Assembly (NCBI GenBank): GCA_035399845.1
Contig: DAOPJV010000024.1
Location: forward strand, 20,932 to 84,931
DNA length: 64,000 nucleotides
Origin: ECT2AJA-110-A sp035399845
GTDB taxonomy: Bacteria > Planctomycetota > Phycisphaerae > UBA1845 > UTPLA1
Reading direction: 5' to 3'
Made by a program: the position numbers and the translations under genes. Below, one piece after another: positions 34,825 through 43,926 of this stretch. A model generated the notes under the pieces. The model was not told the origin of the DNA. It was given only the letters and a program-made list of their open reading frames with translations, and ran no database searches. Position 1 is the stretch's first letter; the number at the start of each line of letters is the position of its first letter.

Positions 34825-35316
34825 TTACGCGCCTCCATTCAGTTGCACGGCCGTCTGCGCAACGGCGTCCACGTCTTTTCGATCGATACGTCCGTCGGCG
34901 TTGATGTCCCAGGCGGGATTGAGTGGCGACGCCGCGTCGACGCGTCTGGCCAGCGCGAACGCGTCCAGGATGTCGATGCGACCGTTGCCGTCGATGTCTT
35001 CGCGCTGCGCAAGGATCGGCGTCGGGGCCGTTGTCTCTCTCGCGCTTCGGCGGTTGGTGGAATCCGCCATCTGCTGCAGCACGAGCTGCACGCCGAAGAT
35101 GATCGCGGCCGCCGTTGCGACGAGGGCGAGACCACCCCAGCGGCGTGATCGGCTGAGATCGGAGAGGCCAGTCCGCGCCTGATGTCGAATCTCGTCGCGG
35201 GCGCTGTCGGGGATACCGCCCCGGGGTTCGTAGAGCCGATGAAGGTCGGCCGTCAGGCGGGACGAATCATCCGGATCGGGCCGCCGGGTCATGCGTTGTC
35301 TGCGTTTCGGGTCCAT
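34825..35316 (-). CDS. Single-pass membrane protein with C-terminal dockerin pair
   Basis: 163 aa. The cytoplasmic N-terminus is Arg/Asp-rich (about 1-60) and resembles anti-sigma or membrane-adaptor tails. One helix follows (GGLALVATAAAIIFGVQLVL, about 61-80), then a linker and two dockerin-type calcium loops: DIDGNGRIDILDAFALAR and DINADGRIDRKDVDAVA. The dockerin would face outside the inner membrane. First gene of the operon with the putative cohesin-like and VIT-vWA genes. Confidence 0.8.
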   Translation of the reverse strand: MDPKRRQRMTRRPDPDDSSRLTADLHRLYEPRGGIPDSARDEIRHQARTGLSDLSRSRRWGGLALVATAAAIIFGVQLVLQQMADSTNRRSARETTAPTPILAQREDIDGNGRIDILDAFALARRVDAASPLNPAWDINADGRIDRKDVDAVAQTAVQLNGGA

Positions 35317-35437
35317 GCGAAAAAGCTCCGTCAGGAAGCTTCAGCGCGCAACAGACCGGATTCGTTCAAACGAACTCAAGAAAATCATCAGGGAATTTTG
35401 TGAAAGGACCTTGGATCCCGCGGGAGGGTGGCGCGGC

Positions 35438-36358
35438 TTAAGGATTAAAGCCGGACAGCGTGTAGGGCTCGGGCCACGTTTCGTAGCCGGGGCCGCTGCT
35501 GTAGCGTGTGTCGATGAAGCGATGGGCGGCGTGGCCGTCGAAGAAGCCGACGCTGTAGCGGGAGACCTGCTTGTGCCAGCCGACGCCGAGCTGCGTCTGG
35601 CAGCTCGTGCCGTGTGAACCGCTGGGCGGCTTGGCGTCCTGCATGTAGGCGTTCATGGGGTTCTCCATGAACAGGACGAATTTGGAGGCGGATCCGCCAA
35701 CCTTCAGCCGCAGCATTTCGCGGCCGGCGGCGGACATGTCCCAGATCTTCGTGTAGTAGGCGAGCTTGCTGTTCCAGGGCGGGGCGTCCAGCCAGTTCCA
35801 GTTCAGCGAATAGCTGTTGCCGTTGATCATCCACGAGGGCGTGTTATTGACGACGGGCTGGCTGCAGGGCGCCTCGATCTTGGTCGTCGCCGTGAATCGG
35901 TCCGACGGGCAGATATAGGTATCGACGGGACCGTTGCAGATGCCGGGGGCGATGTACTTGTTGTAAGGCCGTTCGTTGGTATGAATCTTCTGGGTGTCGA
36001 GCTTGTCGCCGAGAACGGGATGATCGAGCTCGGCCTGGAAGCCGCCATAGACGTACTCGCTGACTTTCTCGATGGCGCCGCCCGAGTAATCGAATCCCAG
36101 ATGCCAGGGTTCCGTCGGCAGCCCGGCGTCCTCGATATAGGCCGCGGATGTCTGGCCAAGTTCGCGAATGTTGGAGAGGCAGACGGCGATATGGGCGCTC
36201 TCACGCGCGGAAGAAAGGGATGGCAGCGCGATTGCGATCACGATGGCGCTGATCGCAATGACAACAAGCAACTCCAGCAACGAGAAGGCTCTCGCGCGGC
36301 GTGCAAAGGCTGCGTGTTGGCCATTGGCCAAATGCGGCATTCCAATTGACCCCTTCAT
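35438..36358 (-). CDS. Prepilin-leader protein with H-X9-DG motif
   Basis: 306 aa from ATG 36358 (an in-frame upstream start would add 10 residues). The leader reads RARAFSLLELLVVIAISAI with Glu at +5 and Ala at -1. The C-terminal motif is HKQVSRYSVGFFDGHA, the H-X9-DG signature of the planctomycete-enriched prepilin-like family. It lies 121 bp upstream of the dockerin operon on the same strand. Function unknown. Confidence 0.87.
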   Translation of the reverse strand: MKGSIGMPHLANGQHAAFARRARAFSLLELLVVIAISAIVIAIALPSLSSARESAHIAVCLSNIRELGQTSAAYIEDAGLPTEPWHLGFDYSGGAIEKVSEYVYGGFQAELDHPVLGDKLDTQKIHTNERPYNKYIAPGICNGPVDTYICPSDRFTATTKIEAPCSQPVVNNTPSWMINGNSYSLNWNWLDAPPWNSKLAYYTKIWDMSAAGREMLRLKVGGSASKFVLFMENPMNAYMQDAKPPSGSHGTSCQTQLGVGWHKQVSRYSVGFFDGHAAHRFIDTRYSSGPGYETWPEPYTLSGFNP

Positions 36359-36542
36359 CTCCCGAACGTCTTGCTGCCAGAACGGCATTTCGGACTATGC
36401 CGCAGTATAATGGAACTCGTTCCGCGGATTCCAGCATTTTCGGCGCCAGCGAAATCGATATCGATTCTAGACGTGGGCCGATCCTGGCTGCATCCGCATA
36501 ACATTCTGTCTTATAATGTGTTGTGTGGATTGGTGGTGGCGC

Positions 36543-36866
36543 ATGGCCAGCAGCGAGTTTGTGGCGGAACCCGTCCAGCCCGACGCGGGAACGGCCGACA
36601 CGGCGAATATGGCGCGGGGGATGCCCGGTCTGCCGACGGGCTTCACCTGGCGGGATCGGCACTACGAGATCCGCGCGCTGGTCTCAAGCTGGAAGTCCAG
36701 TGAGTCCCACAACCATCGCTCGAGCGGCGAACGTTATTACCGAAAACAGTATTTCAAAGTGACTGTCGATTCCGGTGAAGTAATGACGCTCTACGCCCTG
36801 CGCCACATGAAGGCCGGTGAGAATCCCATGCGGCGCTGGTGGCTGCAGTCGATCGATCGGGCCTGA
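36543..36866 (+). CDS. Small protein, DUF6504-like
   Basis: 107 aa from ATG 36543; 30 disordered N-terminal residues are followed by a compact domain: GFTWRDRHYEIRALVSSW, YYRKQYFKVTVDSGEVMTLY, ending WWLQSID. The WR.R.Y.I..L...W start and the W.L end match what I recall of DUF6504, small proteins of unknown role. Family call tentative. Confidence 0.65.
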   Translation: MASSEFVAEPVQPDAGTADTANMARGMPGLPTGFTWRDRHYEIRALVSSWKSSESHNHRSSGERYYRKQYFKVTVDSGEVMTLYALRHMKAGENPMRRWWLQSIDRA

Positions 36867-36876
36867 TTCGGCGCGA

Positions 36877-38157
36877 TCAGGGCTCCGGGTTTTCGAACCA
36901 GGACACGCTGTCGCCCGCCGCCGTTGCGCCGAGCAGAAGCCCCGTCACGTCCGGCCGCCCGTCGGCGTCGAAGTCGGCCGTCGCGATGGCCGTCACATCC
37001 TCATTCAGGTCCCGGAGCATATTTTCCGTCCAGACGCTGGTCTGCACGCTGACCGGCGTAAACCATCGCAGCGATCCGGGCTGCTGCGTCGCGATGACGA
37101 GATCGGGCTGGCTGTTTCCGTCGATGTCCGCAACGGCCAGATCGACGGGCGTCGCGGCGTTGTACTGCGTGATCTGAAAGCCGGACCACGCCTGCGTCGG
37201 GTCGACCGGGCGGACATACCAGCCAACCTGGCGCCCGGGGCGATTGATCGCGATGACGTCCTCGCGGCCGTCCACGTTGAGATCGGCGACGGCGAGACGA
37301 CCGGCCGCCGGCAGGTTTCCGATCGCGACTTTCGGCCACGCGTCTGTCGAGGGATTTGTCGGATTGCCGTACCAGGCGACGCGATCCGTCGATTCGCCCG
37401 GCGCCGTCGAGACGATATCCAGGCGGCTGTCGCCCGTCAGATCGAGCAGGGCGACCGATCGCGCCTGCGCTCGCGTCGTCGTGTCGATATCGATCCGCGC
37501 CCAGCCGGCGCCGGAGGTCGTATCGGCGGACGGGCTGCGGAACCAGCAGAGTCGGCCCACCGTCCCCCCGGCCGCGACGATGTCCGGCCCCGCGGTCGCG
37601 TCGATGTTTCCGATGGCGACGTCACGCCAGGGACCGATGCCGGAGTCCGAGCCGGACCCGCTGATGATGAATCCCTGCCAGTCCGCACCAACGCGTGGAT
37701 CGGCCGGCGACAGGATGTAGAGGATCCCCTGATCCGTGGCGACGACGAGGTCGGGGCGCGCGTCGTTGTTCATGTCGGCCGCCTTGATCGCGGCGCCGAC
37801 GGGCACACTCGCCGTTGTGCCGAGAAGGGGGATCGCCGTGAACGTGTTGTCGCTCGCCCGGAAGAAGATGACATAGTTCGCAGGCGCTGCGTCGAGCCCG
37901 GCGTAGGCGACAGCGATGTCCGTGACGCCGTCGCCGTCGAAATCGGCGATCGTCAGCGCGTTGGGCGTGACGCCGGCGGAGTCGTTGATCGTCCGCTGCG
38001 TCCATGCCGTTGTCTTCGGGAATCCGCTGGCTGTCACGCCGCCGGAAGTCGGACAGGTGGTTCCGGACGTGATCGTGACGAGGGCGACGACGAAGGCGAC
38101 GTGAAAGCCGATTCGTCGTGGGCGTGAGCAATGTCGCATGGTCGCGGTCTCTGTCAT
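36877..38157 (-). CDS. Exported FG-GAP/VCBS repeat protein
   Basis: Up to 426 aa (ATG 38157; ATG 38139 is an equal alternative). A signal peptide (hydrophobic stretch FHVAFVVALVTITSG) is followed by about seven FG-GAP repeats, each with a calcium-loop core: DFDGDGVTDIAVAY, DMNNDARPDLVVA, NIDATAGPDIVAAG, LTGDSRLDIVST, DLNVDGREDVIA, DIDGNSQPDLVIA, DFDADGRPDVTG. Seven repeats fit a seven-bladed integrin-like beta-propeller. Ligand unknown. Confidence 0.88.
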   Translation of the reverse strand: MTETATMRHCSRPRRIGFHVAFVVALVTITSGTTCPTSGGVTASGFPKTTAWTQRTINDSAGVTPNALTIADFDGDGVTDIAVAYAGLDAAPANYVIFFRASDNTFTAIPLLGTTASVPVGAAIKAADMNNDARPDLVVATDQGILYILSPADPRVGADWQGFIISGSGSDSGIGPWRDVAIGNIDATAGPDIVAAGGTVGRLCWFRSPSADTTSGAGWARIDIDTTTRAQARSVALLDLTGDSRLDIVSTAPGESTDRVAWYGNPTNPSTDAWPKVAIGNLPAAGRLAVADLNVDGREDVIAINRPGRQVGWYVRPVDPTQAWSGFQITQYNAATPVDLAVADIDGNSQPDLVIATQQPGSLRWFTPVSVQTSVWTENMLRDLNEDVTAIATADFDADGRPDVTGLLLGATAAGDSVSWFENPEP

Positions 38158-38312
38158 TGTCGGCTGCGAGGCCTGGCTGGCGGGTTGGTTTCTCTGCGAA
38201 CCATGGTACAGCGTCGAGGCGTGGAAGTCGCATTGTCGTGTTTTGGCGAGAACCGCATCGGGCCGTTAGCATGGCGGATCGCCCTTCAGGCGGCGACGTG
38301 GAGAACTGGTGA

Positions 38313-39182
38313 ATGGAAAGTCCCGCTCAGCGCAGCAAACGTATCCTCGCAAAGACCCTGCCCGATCAGGGCGAACCGTCGGGGCGATACGTCGTGCACG
38401 GCGAGAATCTCCACAAGATCTACTACCTGGGTCGCACGGAACTCCACGTCCTCCGCGGCGTCAGCGTATCGATTGAGACAGGTGGCCTGATTGCCATCAC
38501 GGGCGCGAGTGGAAGCGGCAAGAGTACGCTCCTGCACGTGCTCAGTGGTCTTGATGTTCCCCAGCGCGGCCAGGTGTATTACGACAACGAGCCGCTCTTC
38601 GAGCCCGAAGGCGTGCGCAAGATCCCTGTCGGGCGGGACTCCGATGGCGCCGCCATCGAGCAGCAGGGCGTCGCGGCGCCACACACGCAGTCCCGCGCGG
38701 CCCTTCGCGATTTTGAGGCCCGACGGAATGCGATGCGAAACAGACGATTCGGATTCGTGTTCCAGTTCTATCATCTGCTGTCGGAGTTCGACGTGCTGGA
38801 GAACGTGATGCTGCCGCACATGGTCGGCAGCACGACGGCCGGCTGGCTTAACGGCCGCGCCGCGGCGGAAACGCGGGCGCTGTCATTGCTGGAGCGCGTC
38901 GGCCTGAAGGAGCGCCTCAAGCATCGCCCCAACGAACTGTCCGGCGGCGAACGTCAGCGCGTTTCGATCGCACGCGCGCTGATGAATGCGCCCCAGATTC
39001 TGTTTGCGGATGAACCGACGGGGAATCTGGATGGCAGAACGGGCCGGGCGATCTTCGATCTGCTTCAGGAGCTGAACGCGGGAGGGCAGACGATCGTGAT
39101 GGTCACGCACGACCGCGAGCTGGCGAAGGAAGCGCTGCGCACGATCCATCTCGTGGACGGGCGCCTGGCGGCGCCGGAATAG
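38313..39182 (+). CDS. LolD/MacB-type ABC transporter ATPase, without adjacent permease
   Basis: 289 aa. Walker A GASGSGKST, signature LSGGERQR, Walker B ILFADEPTGNLDG and H-loop MVTHD are all intact, and VFQFYHLL is the LolD-type Q-loop. Compared with LolD it has a 27-residue N-terminal extension and a roughly 40-residue Gly/Ala/Gln-rich insertion before the Q-loop (about 105-135). No permease gene is next to it, although an FtsX-type permease with its own ATPase is encoded at 46.5-48.5 kb. Probably energises extrusion of lipoproteins or peptides from the inner membrane. Confidence 0.88.
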   Translation: MESPAQRSKRILAKTLPDQGEPSGRYVVHGENLHKIYYLGRTELHVLRGVSVSIETGGLIAITGASGSGKSTLLHVLSGLDVPQRGQVYYDNEPLFEPEGVRKIPVGRDSDGAAIEQQGVAAPHTQSRAALRDFEARRNAMRNRRFGFVFQFYHLLSEFDVLENVMLPHMVGSTTAGWLNGRAAAETRALSLLERVGLKERLKHRPNELSGGERQRVSIARALMNAPQILFADEPTGNLDGRTGRAIFDLLQELNAGGQTIVMVTHDRELAKEALRTIHLVDGRLAAPE

Positions 39183-39191
39183 AGAGACGGC

Positions 39192-39521
39192 TTACGCCGA
39201 TCCGGCGATCGCGTCGGACAACTCGATGCCGAAGGATCGAGCCGTTGTCTGTCGTTCGAAGTTCGCCCGCCACAGTTCCGCGTAAATCGGAATCCAGTCC
39301 CTTGCGGCTTCGTCCAGCGAGACACGTCGCCCGAGTCGTCGCGTCATATCGGAACAATGCGCAATGATCGCCGCCCGCTGCATGCGGATGGCCATGGCGC
39401 TTCGTGTGGGCGTTTCGGCGCTGAGTGTCGGCCGCTTCGCCGTGGAAATCGAAGCGGCGGAGGGAATTGTCGTCGGCTCTTTCGCTTCAGGCTTGGGCGT
39501 CATGCAGCGTTCTGCCTCCAT
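39192..39521 (-). CDS. Hypothetical protein, 109 aa
   Basis: A Pro/Thr-rich N-terminal half is followed by a helical C-terminal half (RRVSLDEAARDWIPIYAELW then RANFERQ). The Trp-rich helix is reminiscent of small DNA- or protein-binding domains, but I do not recognise the family. The frame is open further upstream through sequence that includes a repeat element, so the start (ATG 39521 or 39503) is uncertain. Confidence 0.5.
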   Translation of the reverse strand: MEAERCMTPKPEAKEPTTIPSAASISTAKRPTLSAETPTRSAMAIRMQRAAIIAHCSDMTRRLGRRVSLDEAARDWIPIYAELWRANFERQTTARSFGIELSDAIAGSA

Positions 39522-39753
39522 CGGGCGTATCGGCGCTGCGGGGACGTAACTTGCTTTATCGGCGCTTAGCGGACGAGGTCGCGCAGGAATTGCGGGTGAT
39601 TTCCTGGGTGTGTGCGCCAGCGCAGGATGGCGCGCCGGCCCCGCATTAGGGGAGTATGTACAGGATTTCGCATTTCGACGGATCGTGGGCGACCTGCGAA
39701 GAAACGCACTCGTTTGCCTGGCGGGTAGACGCTCTGGAGGAGCGACACAAGGC

Positions 39754-39804
39754 AGCCCGGGGCCAGCGCAGACCGCGAAGCGGTCGAAGCGCAACCTCGG
39801 GTTC
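39754..39804 (+). repeat. ~51-bp palindromic intergenic element, copy B
   Basis: Outer arms AGCCCGGGG / CCTCGGGTT and inner hairpin GACCGCGAAGCGGTC. Same layout as 6284-6335. It overlaps the last bases of the dehydrogenase gene. The rest of the approximately 280-bp gap 39522-39802 holds nothing else I recognise. Confidence 0.65.
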
Positions 39805-41038
39805 ACTCGCTCGTAGGCCGGATGCGATAGATGTTGAATTCCGTGCTGATGTAGATGCAGCCATCGGGCCCGAAGACGAGGTCGTTGGGCCCGTTCGGAA
39901 TACCCGCGACGAATTCGACCTTGTCCAGCACGTTGCGCCGATCGTCCGAGAGCACGAAGCGATCGATGGTTCCCGTTTCAAAATACGTGACGAACAGCTG
40001 ATTCCGCAGGTCGGCGCCAAAGACATCCGTCGGATTGAAACCGACGCCCGTCGGCGCGACGTTGATGCCGATCAGCGGTTCCGTGTATTCCGGTGTCGCC
40101 GCGGCGAACTGCATTTCCTCTTCCGTGTTCGCGGCGCCCTGGACCAACGGCCAGCCGTAGTTTCTGCCCGCTTCGATGAGGTTCAGTTCATCCGGTCCCG
40201 CGCCATTTTCGGGGCCGTACATCAGACCCGACATCGGATCGAAGGCGAAATCAAACGTATTGCGCAGACCGATCGCCCAGGCGAGCAGATCGGCGCCGTA
40301 CGGGTTGTCCGAGGGAACTGTGCCGTCGCTGTTCATGCGGACGATCTTGCCGGCGAGCACGCTCGGGTCCTGCGACTCCTCGTTGGCGAACGTGTTGAGG
40401 CGTCGATCGCCCAGCGAGACGTAGAGCCTGCCGTCGGGGCCGAAGACCAGCGCCCCGCCTTCGTGGCCCGGCAGACCGCTGGCGGCGAGATTGGCGACGA
40501 TCATGTCGCTCCCAAAGACGACGCCGTGATAGTCCTCCGTCAATGTGCAGCGCTGCACGCGAAACTCGTTGCGCGGCAGGGCGTTGTCCGTCGGAATGTC
40601 GTTCGTCGTGAATCCGAGGTAGACGTATCGATTGTTCGCAAAGTCCGGATCGAGCGTGAGGCCGAGCAGACCGGAGTCGCCCAGATTAGCGACAGGGACA
40701 TCGGCGACGGGAAACGGCCAGAGGACGCCGTCCGCCGAGACGATGCGCAACTGCCCCGTGTCCTTTTCCGTGTAGAGCAGCGAGCCGTCGGGCAGAAAGG
40801 CCATGCCGACGGGGAAGCGCGCGTTGGGAACATAGACGTCGAGTTCCGTCGGGACTTCGCTCATGTAGGGACCGGGATCGTCGGCGCGACCGACAACGAA
40901 CAGGTTGAGAAAGGCGCCGACTTCGTAGCCACAACTGGCGACAAACAGGAGCGACATCGCTGCGGCGGCAATTTTCTTGCGTGGATGTATGGAACGTATG
41001 TAGCCGCCGAGGCGGCGCATCAGGAGCGGTGCGTCCAT
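39803..41038 (-). CDS. PQQ-dependent glucose/sorbosone dehydrogenase-like lipoprotein
   Basis: 411 aa. Lipobox VASC near residue 34 predicts a lipoprotein. The body is a six-bladed beta-propeller of the GSDH family: FPVGMAFLPDGSLLYTEKDTG, GLLGLTLDPDFANNRYVYLG, then GHEGGALVFGPDGRLYVSLGD and RNTFDFAFDPMSG, closing with PNGPNDLVFGPDGCIYIST. It is a soluble-aldose-dehydrogenase fold; many members oxidise sugars with PQQ, but substrate is unknown here. Start ATG 41038 is used; ATG 41020 is possible. It begins 13 bp after the DUF4397 gene stop, suggesting cotranscription. Confidence 0.88.
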   Translation of the reverse strand: MDAPLLMRRLGGYIRSIHPRKKIAAAAMSLLFVASCGYEVGAFLNLFVVGRADDPGPYMSEVPTELDVYVPNARFPVGMAFLPDGSLLYTEKDTGQLRIVSADGVLWPFPVADVPVANLGDSGLLGLTLDPDFANNRYVYLGFTTNDIPTDNALPRNEFRVQRCTLTEDYHGVVFGSDMIVANLAASGLPGHEGGALVFGPDGRLYVSLGDRRLNTFANEESQDPSVLAGKIVRMNSDGTVPSDNPYGADLLAWAIGLRNTFDFAFDPMSGLMYGPENGAGPDELNLIEAGRNYGWPLVQGAANTEEEMQFAAATPEYTEPLIGINVAPTGVGFNPTDVFGADLRNQLFVTYFETGTIDRFVLSDDRRNVLDKVEFVAGIPNGPNDLVFGPDGCIYISTEFNIYRIRPTSE

Positions 41039-41051
41039 CGAATCAGCCTTG

Positions 41052-41780
41052 TCAGAATTCCACAGCGAGGTTGTTTTCGAGAATCCGAATGCTGATCTCG
41101 TTGGACGCATTCGGGTAGATCACGATCGTGTACGTGTGTCGATCCGAAACGGCGTCGGCGATCGTCGCGCCGCTGAAGAGCGTTTCGTCAGTGTCTGTGC
41201 GCCGAATCGAAATGTCGCCGAAGTTCGCCGCGAACTCGACGCTGCCCGTCGCGCCCCTGTAGGCGATCGCAGGCGCGAGGATCTCGTCCGCCGCGCCGAA
41301 GGCCTGGATCGACGGACCGGCCGGCAGCGCGTTGACGAGTCGGAAACGAATGCCGTCGCCGATCGGCGGCGTGCGATCGTCGTCAAACCGGATCATGTCG
41401 TAGGCGCCCGTCACGCCGACGATGAGCACGGTCTGCCAGGTGTCGACGGGATACTTGAGATCCGACTGCATGATCGGATTGCTGTCAGTCGTCGCATCGG
41501 TATCGACGACGGCGAAGGTGCGCACGCCGTCGTTGATGTGCGTGTATTCGGAGACGGCGCCATTGTCGAGATTCTGAAAGAAGGGATAGGCGCGGTTCCA
41601 GACATCGACTTCGCCGATGTCGGAGGAGGCGTTCATCACGCGGACGTTTGAAAGCTCGAAGCCGGGAAATCCCGGGATGACGATGTAATCGCCGAGCGTC
41701 TGATCGCAGCCGGCCGAGCCGGCGAGGGTGGCGATTGCCACGAGAGTGACGATCGCATGAGACAGGAATCGCTTGCGCAT
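41052..41780 (-). CDS. DUF4397 lipoprotein
   Basis: 242 aa with a clear lipobox AGSAGC (Cys near 25). Two DUF4397-like beta domains follow: LSNVRVMNASSDIGEVDVW opens the first and IRFRLVNALPAGPSIQAFG the second. DUF4397 is an extracellular all-beta domain of unknown function. It precedes the GSDH-like lipoprotein gene with a 13-bp gap, so both probably act at the outer surface or periplasm. Confidence 0.87.
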   Translation of the reverse strand: MRKRFLSHAIVTLVAIATLAGSAGCDQTLGDYIVIPGFPGFELSNVRVMNASSDIGEVDVWNRAYPFFQNLDNGAVSEYTHINDGVRTFAVVDTDATTDSNPIMQSDLKYPVDTWQTVLIVGVTGAYDMIRFDDDRTPPIGDGIRFRLVNALPAGPSIQAFGAADEILAPAIAYRGATGSVEFAANFGDISIRRTDTDETLFSGATIADAVSDRHTYTIVIYPNASNEISIRILENNLAVEF

Positions 41781-41877
41781 GGCGGCGGATGGTATCGGCG
41801 CGTGCGCGCGGGTTCAAGCGAACAGGGAACTCACGATCGGGAATCGGGGCGGTAAATATTGCCGGGCGCTCGACGTT

Positions 41878-42954
41878 CTATGTCGCGCTGCGGCCATCCA
41901 GCCGGCTGAGGGCGGCGGCCGCCACCTGCGCCACGGAGAGATCCCGCATGCAGCGATGCTGGTGCGGGCATTGTTTGAGTTTCCTGAAGTAGCAGGGCGA
42001 ACAGTCGAGTTCGAGTCTGACGACGTCGCGCGAGCGCCCGTAAGGTCCCGTGCGCACGGGGTTCGTCGGTCCGAACAGCGCCACGAGCGGTCGCGCGTGG
42101 GCCGCGGCGAGATGCATCGGCGTTGAATCCGCCGTCACAACGAGCGAGGCGCGATCGATCAGGGCCGCCAGTTGTCGCAGTGTCGTATAGCCGCAGAGAT
42201 TGATGGCGGCGCCGGCGCCGGCGTCTTCCGCGGCGCGACCATCTTCGATATCGCCGTGGCCGCCGACGAGCAGCGTCTTCAGACCGGACGATTGATGGAG
42301 CGTCTCCGCGAGTTGTCCGAACCGCTCCGCCGGCCAGCATTTTGTCGGCCAGCGCGTGCTGGGCGCCATGACGATGTATCGCTGATCGCCGCCCAGTCGG
42401 CTGCGGATGAGATTCCGCGCCATCGTCGTGTCATCCGTCGAGACAGCGATACGGAAGTCGGGCTGCGCGCGATCGACGCCGAGGATCGCCGCGACGTCGA
42501 AGTTGCGCTCGGCCGCGTGCTTCTCCGCATCGTCGCGCGGCGCGCGATGGGTATAGAACATCCACGCCATTTCCCGCGCGTCCTGAAAGCCGATGCGGAC
42601 CTTCGCCCGGCTGCCCCAGGCCAGGAAGCCGCTGCGGAAGAGCCCCTGAAGGTCGATGACGAGATCGAATTTCTTGCGGCGCAGGTCCATCATGAAATTC
42701 AGGAAGTCGCGCGTGGACTGCCAGCTGCGCCCCAGCCTGCCGTAGTGCCGGCGATCGAACGGGATGATCTCATTCAGCGTCGTCTCGGACTCGAGCATGT
42801 TCACGAACGACTTCGCAATCAGCCAGGAGATCGTGGCGTCGGGAAATCGCCTGCGAATGCCGCGAAGGACCGGCAGCGCGTGAATGATGTCGCCGGGCGA
42901 ACTCGGTTTGATCAGCAGGATCCTGCGGAAATCGCGATCGGCGAGTTCGTTCAT
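41878..42954 (-). CDS. GT9 heptosyltransferase family protein
   Basis: 358 aa. The N-terminal Rossmann domain carries RILLIKPSSPGDIIHALPVL (the GT9 signature with GD) and DLVIDLQGLFRSG. The C-terminal nucleotide-sugar domain has KCWPAERFGQLAETL and the conserved VTADSTPMHLAAAHARPLVALFG. GT9 enzymes add heptoses to the LPS inner core. With bamA this supports an LPS-bearing outer membrane. Its ATG overlaps the prmC stop by four bases (ATGA). Confidence 0.92.
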   Translation of the reverse strand: MNELADRDFRRILLIKPSSPGDIIHALPVLRGIRRRFPDATISWLIAKSFVNMLESETTLNEIIPFDRRHYGRLGRSWQSTRDFLNFMMDLRRKKFDLVIDLQGLFRSGFLAWGSRAKVRIGFQDAREMAWMFYTHRAPRDDAEKHAAERNFDVAAILGVDRAQPDFRIAVSTDDTTMARNLIRSRLGGDQRYIVMAPSTRWPTKCWPAERFGQLAETLHQSSGLKTLLVGGHGDIEDGRAAEDAGAGAAINLCGYTTLRQLAALIDRASLVVTADSTPMHLAAAHARPLVALFGPTNPVRTGPYGRSRDVVRLELDCSPCYFRKLKQCPHQHRCMRDLSVAQVAAAALSRLDGRSAT

Positions 42955-43847
42955 GAGGTTCGCTTGAATTCCAGCATGCGCTCGGCGCCGAACAGGTCGC
43001 GATGCGCGGCGACGAATTCGAGACCGGCGGCGACGAAGAGATCCTGAACCGCCTGTCCCTGTGTCTCGCCGATTTCCAGCAGCAGAACGCCGCCCGGCTT
43101 CATCGCGTCGTAGGCGCCTTCGGCCATGCGCCGATAGCAGTCAAGGCCGGACTCGCCGGCGAACAGGGCCGTGGCCGGTTCGTAGTCGCGCACGTTCGCC
43201 GGCAGCGACGCGCGCTCGCGTTCTCCGACGTAGGGCGGATTGGAAACGATGATGTCGAATCCCTCTGTCGGGCGATGCGCGTTCGACAATGCGAACAGGT
43301 CGCACGCCTCCATGGCGACGCGATCCGTGACATTGTGGCGTTCGGCGTTGCGCCGCGCGACGTCCAGGGCCGCTTCGGAGATATCCGTGGCGACAACATT
43401 CGCGCGGGGCTCTCGGCGGGCGATGGTGATCGCGATGCAGCCCGAGCCCGTGCCGACATCAAGCACGTCGAAGCTGTCCGCCTCGGTGTGTTTCATCTTC
43501 TCCAGCGCGTGCTCGACGATGAGCTCCGTCTCGGGTCTCGGAATCAGCGTGTCGCGCGTGACGTGAAAGGCGAGGGAGTAGAATTCGCGCTCGCCGATCA
43601 GGTAGGCAATCGGTTCGTGCTGCGCCGCGGCGCGCACGAGTTCCCGAAACCGCATCTTCTGATCGTCCGTCGGCTCCTCGTGAAAGCGCGCATAGAGATG
43701 GATCTTCTGGCAGCCCATGGCGTGCGCGAGCAGGAGCTCGGCGCAGAGCCGCGCGTCTTCCACGCCCTTGCTGTCGAAGTGCGCGCGCGTCCAGTCGATC
43801 AGTCGCCCGATGGACCAGATGTCGGTATTCGCGGCCGGGTTTGACAT
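42951..43847 (-). CDS. prmC: Peptide chain release factor N5-glutamine methyltransferase
   Basis: 298 aa. It has the N-terminal helical substrate-binding domain, GEREFYSLAFHVTRDTLIPR, then SAM motif I DVGTGSGCIAI and catalytic NPPY at 203-206. PrmC methylates the Gln of the GGQ loop in RF1/RF2. prfA usually precedes prmC but is not here; instead the gene is coupled to the heptosyltransferase. Confidence 0.94.
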   Translation of the reverse strand: MSNPAANTDIWSIGRLIDWTRAHFDSKGVEDARLCAELLLAHAMGCQKIHLYARFHEEPTDDQKMRFRELVRAAAQHEPIAYLIGEREFYSLAFHVTRDTLIPRPETELIVEHALEKMKHTEADSFDVLDVGTGSGCIAITIARREPRANVVATDISEAALDVARRNAERHNVTDRVAMEACDLFALSNAHRPTEGFDIIVSNPPYVGERERASLPANVRDYEPATALFAGESGLDCYRRMAEGAYDAMKPGGVLLLEIGETQGQAVQDLFVAAGLEFVAAHRDLFGAERMLEFKRTS

Positions 43848-43926
43848 TCAGCGTTTTATATCGGATGCGGCGCGGGTTGTCAGCAGCCGATGGCCGTTGC
43901 GATCCGCGCGACGTCGGCCGGCGCCG

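Noticed and set aside
39656..41095. 479-codon frame antisense to the GSDH-like gene
   Set aside because: Antisense shadow without domains.
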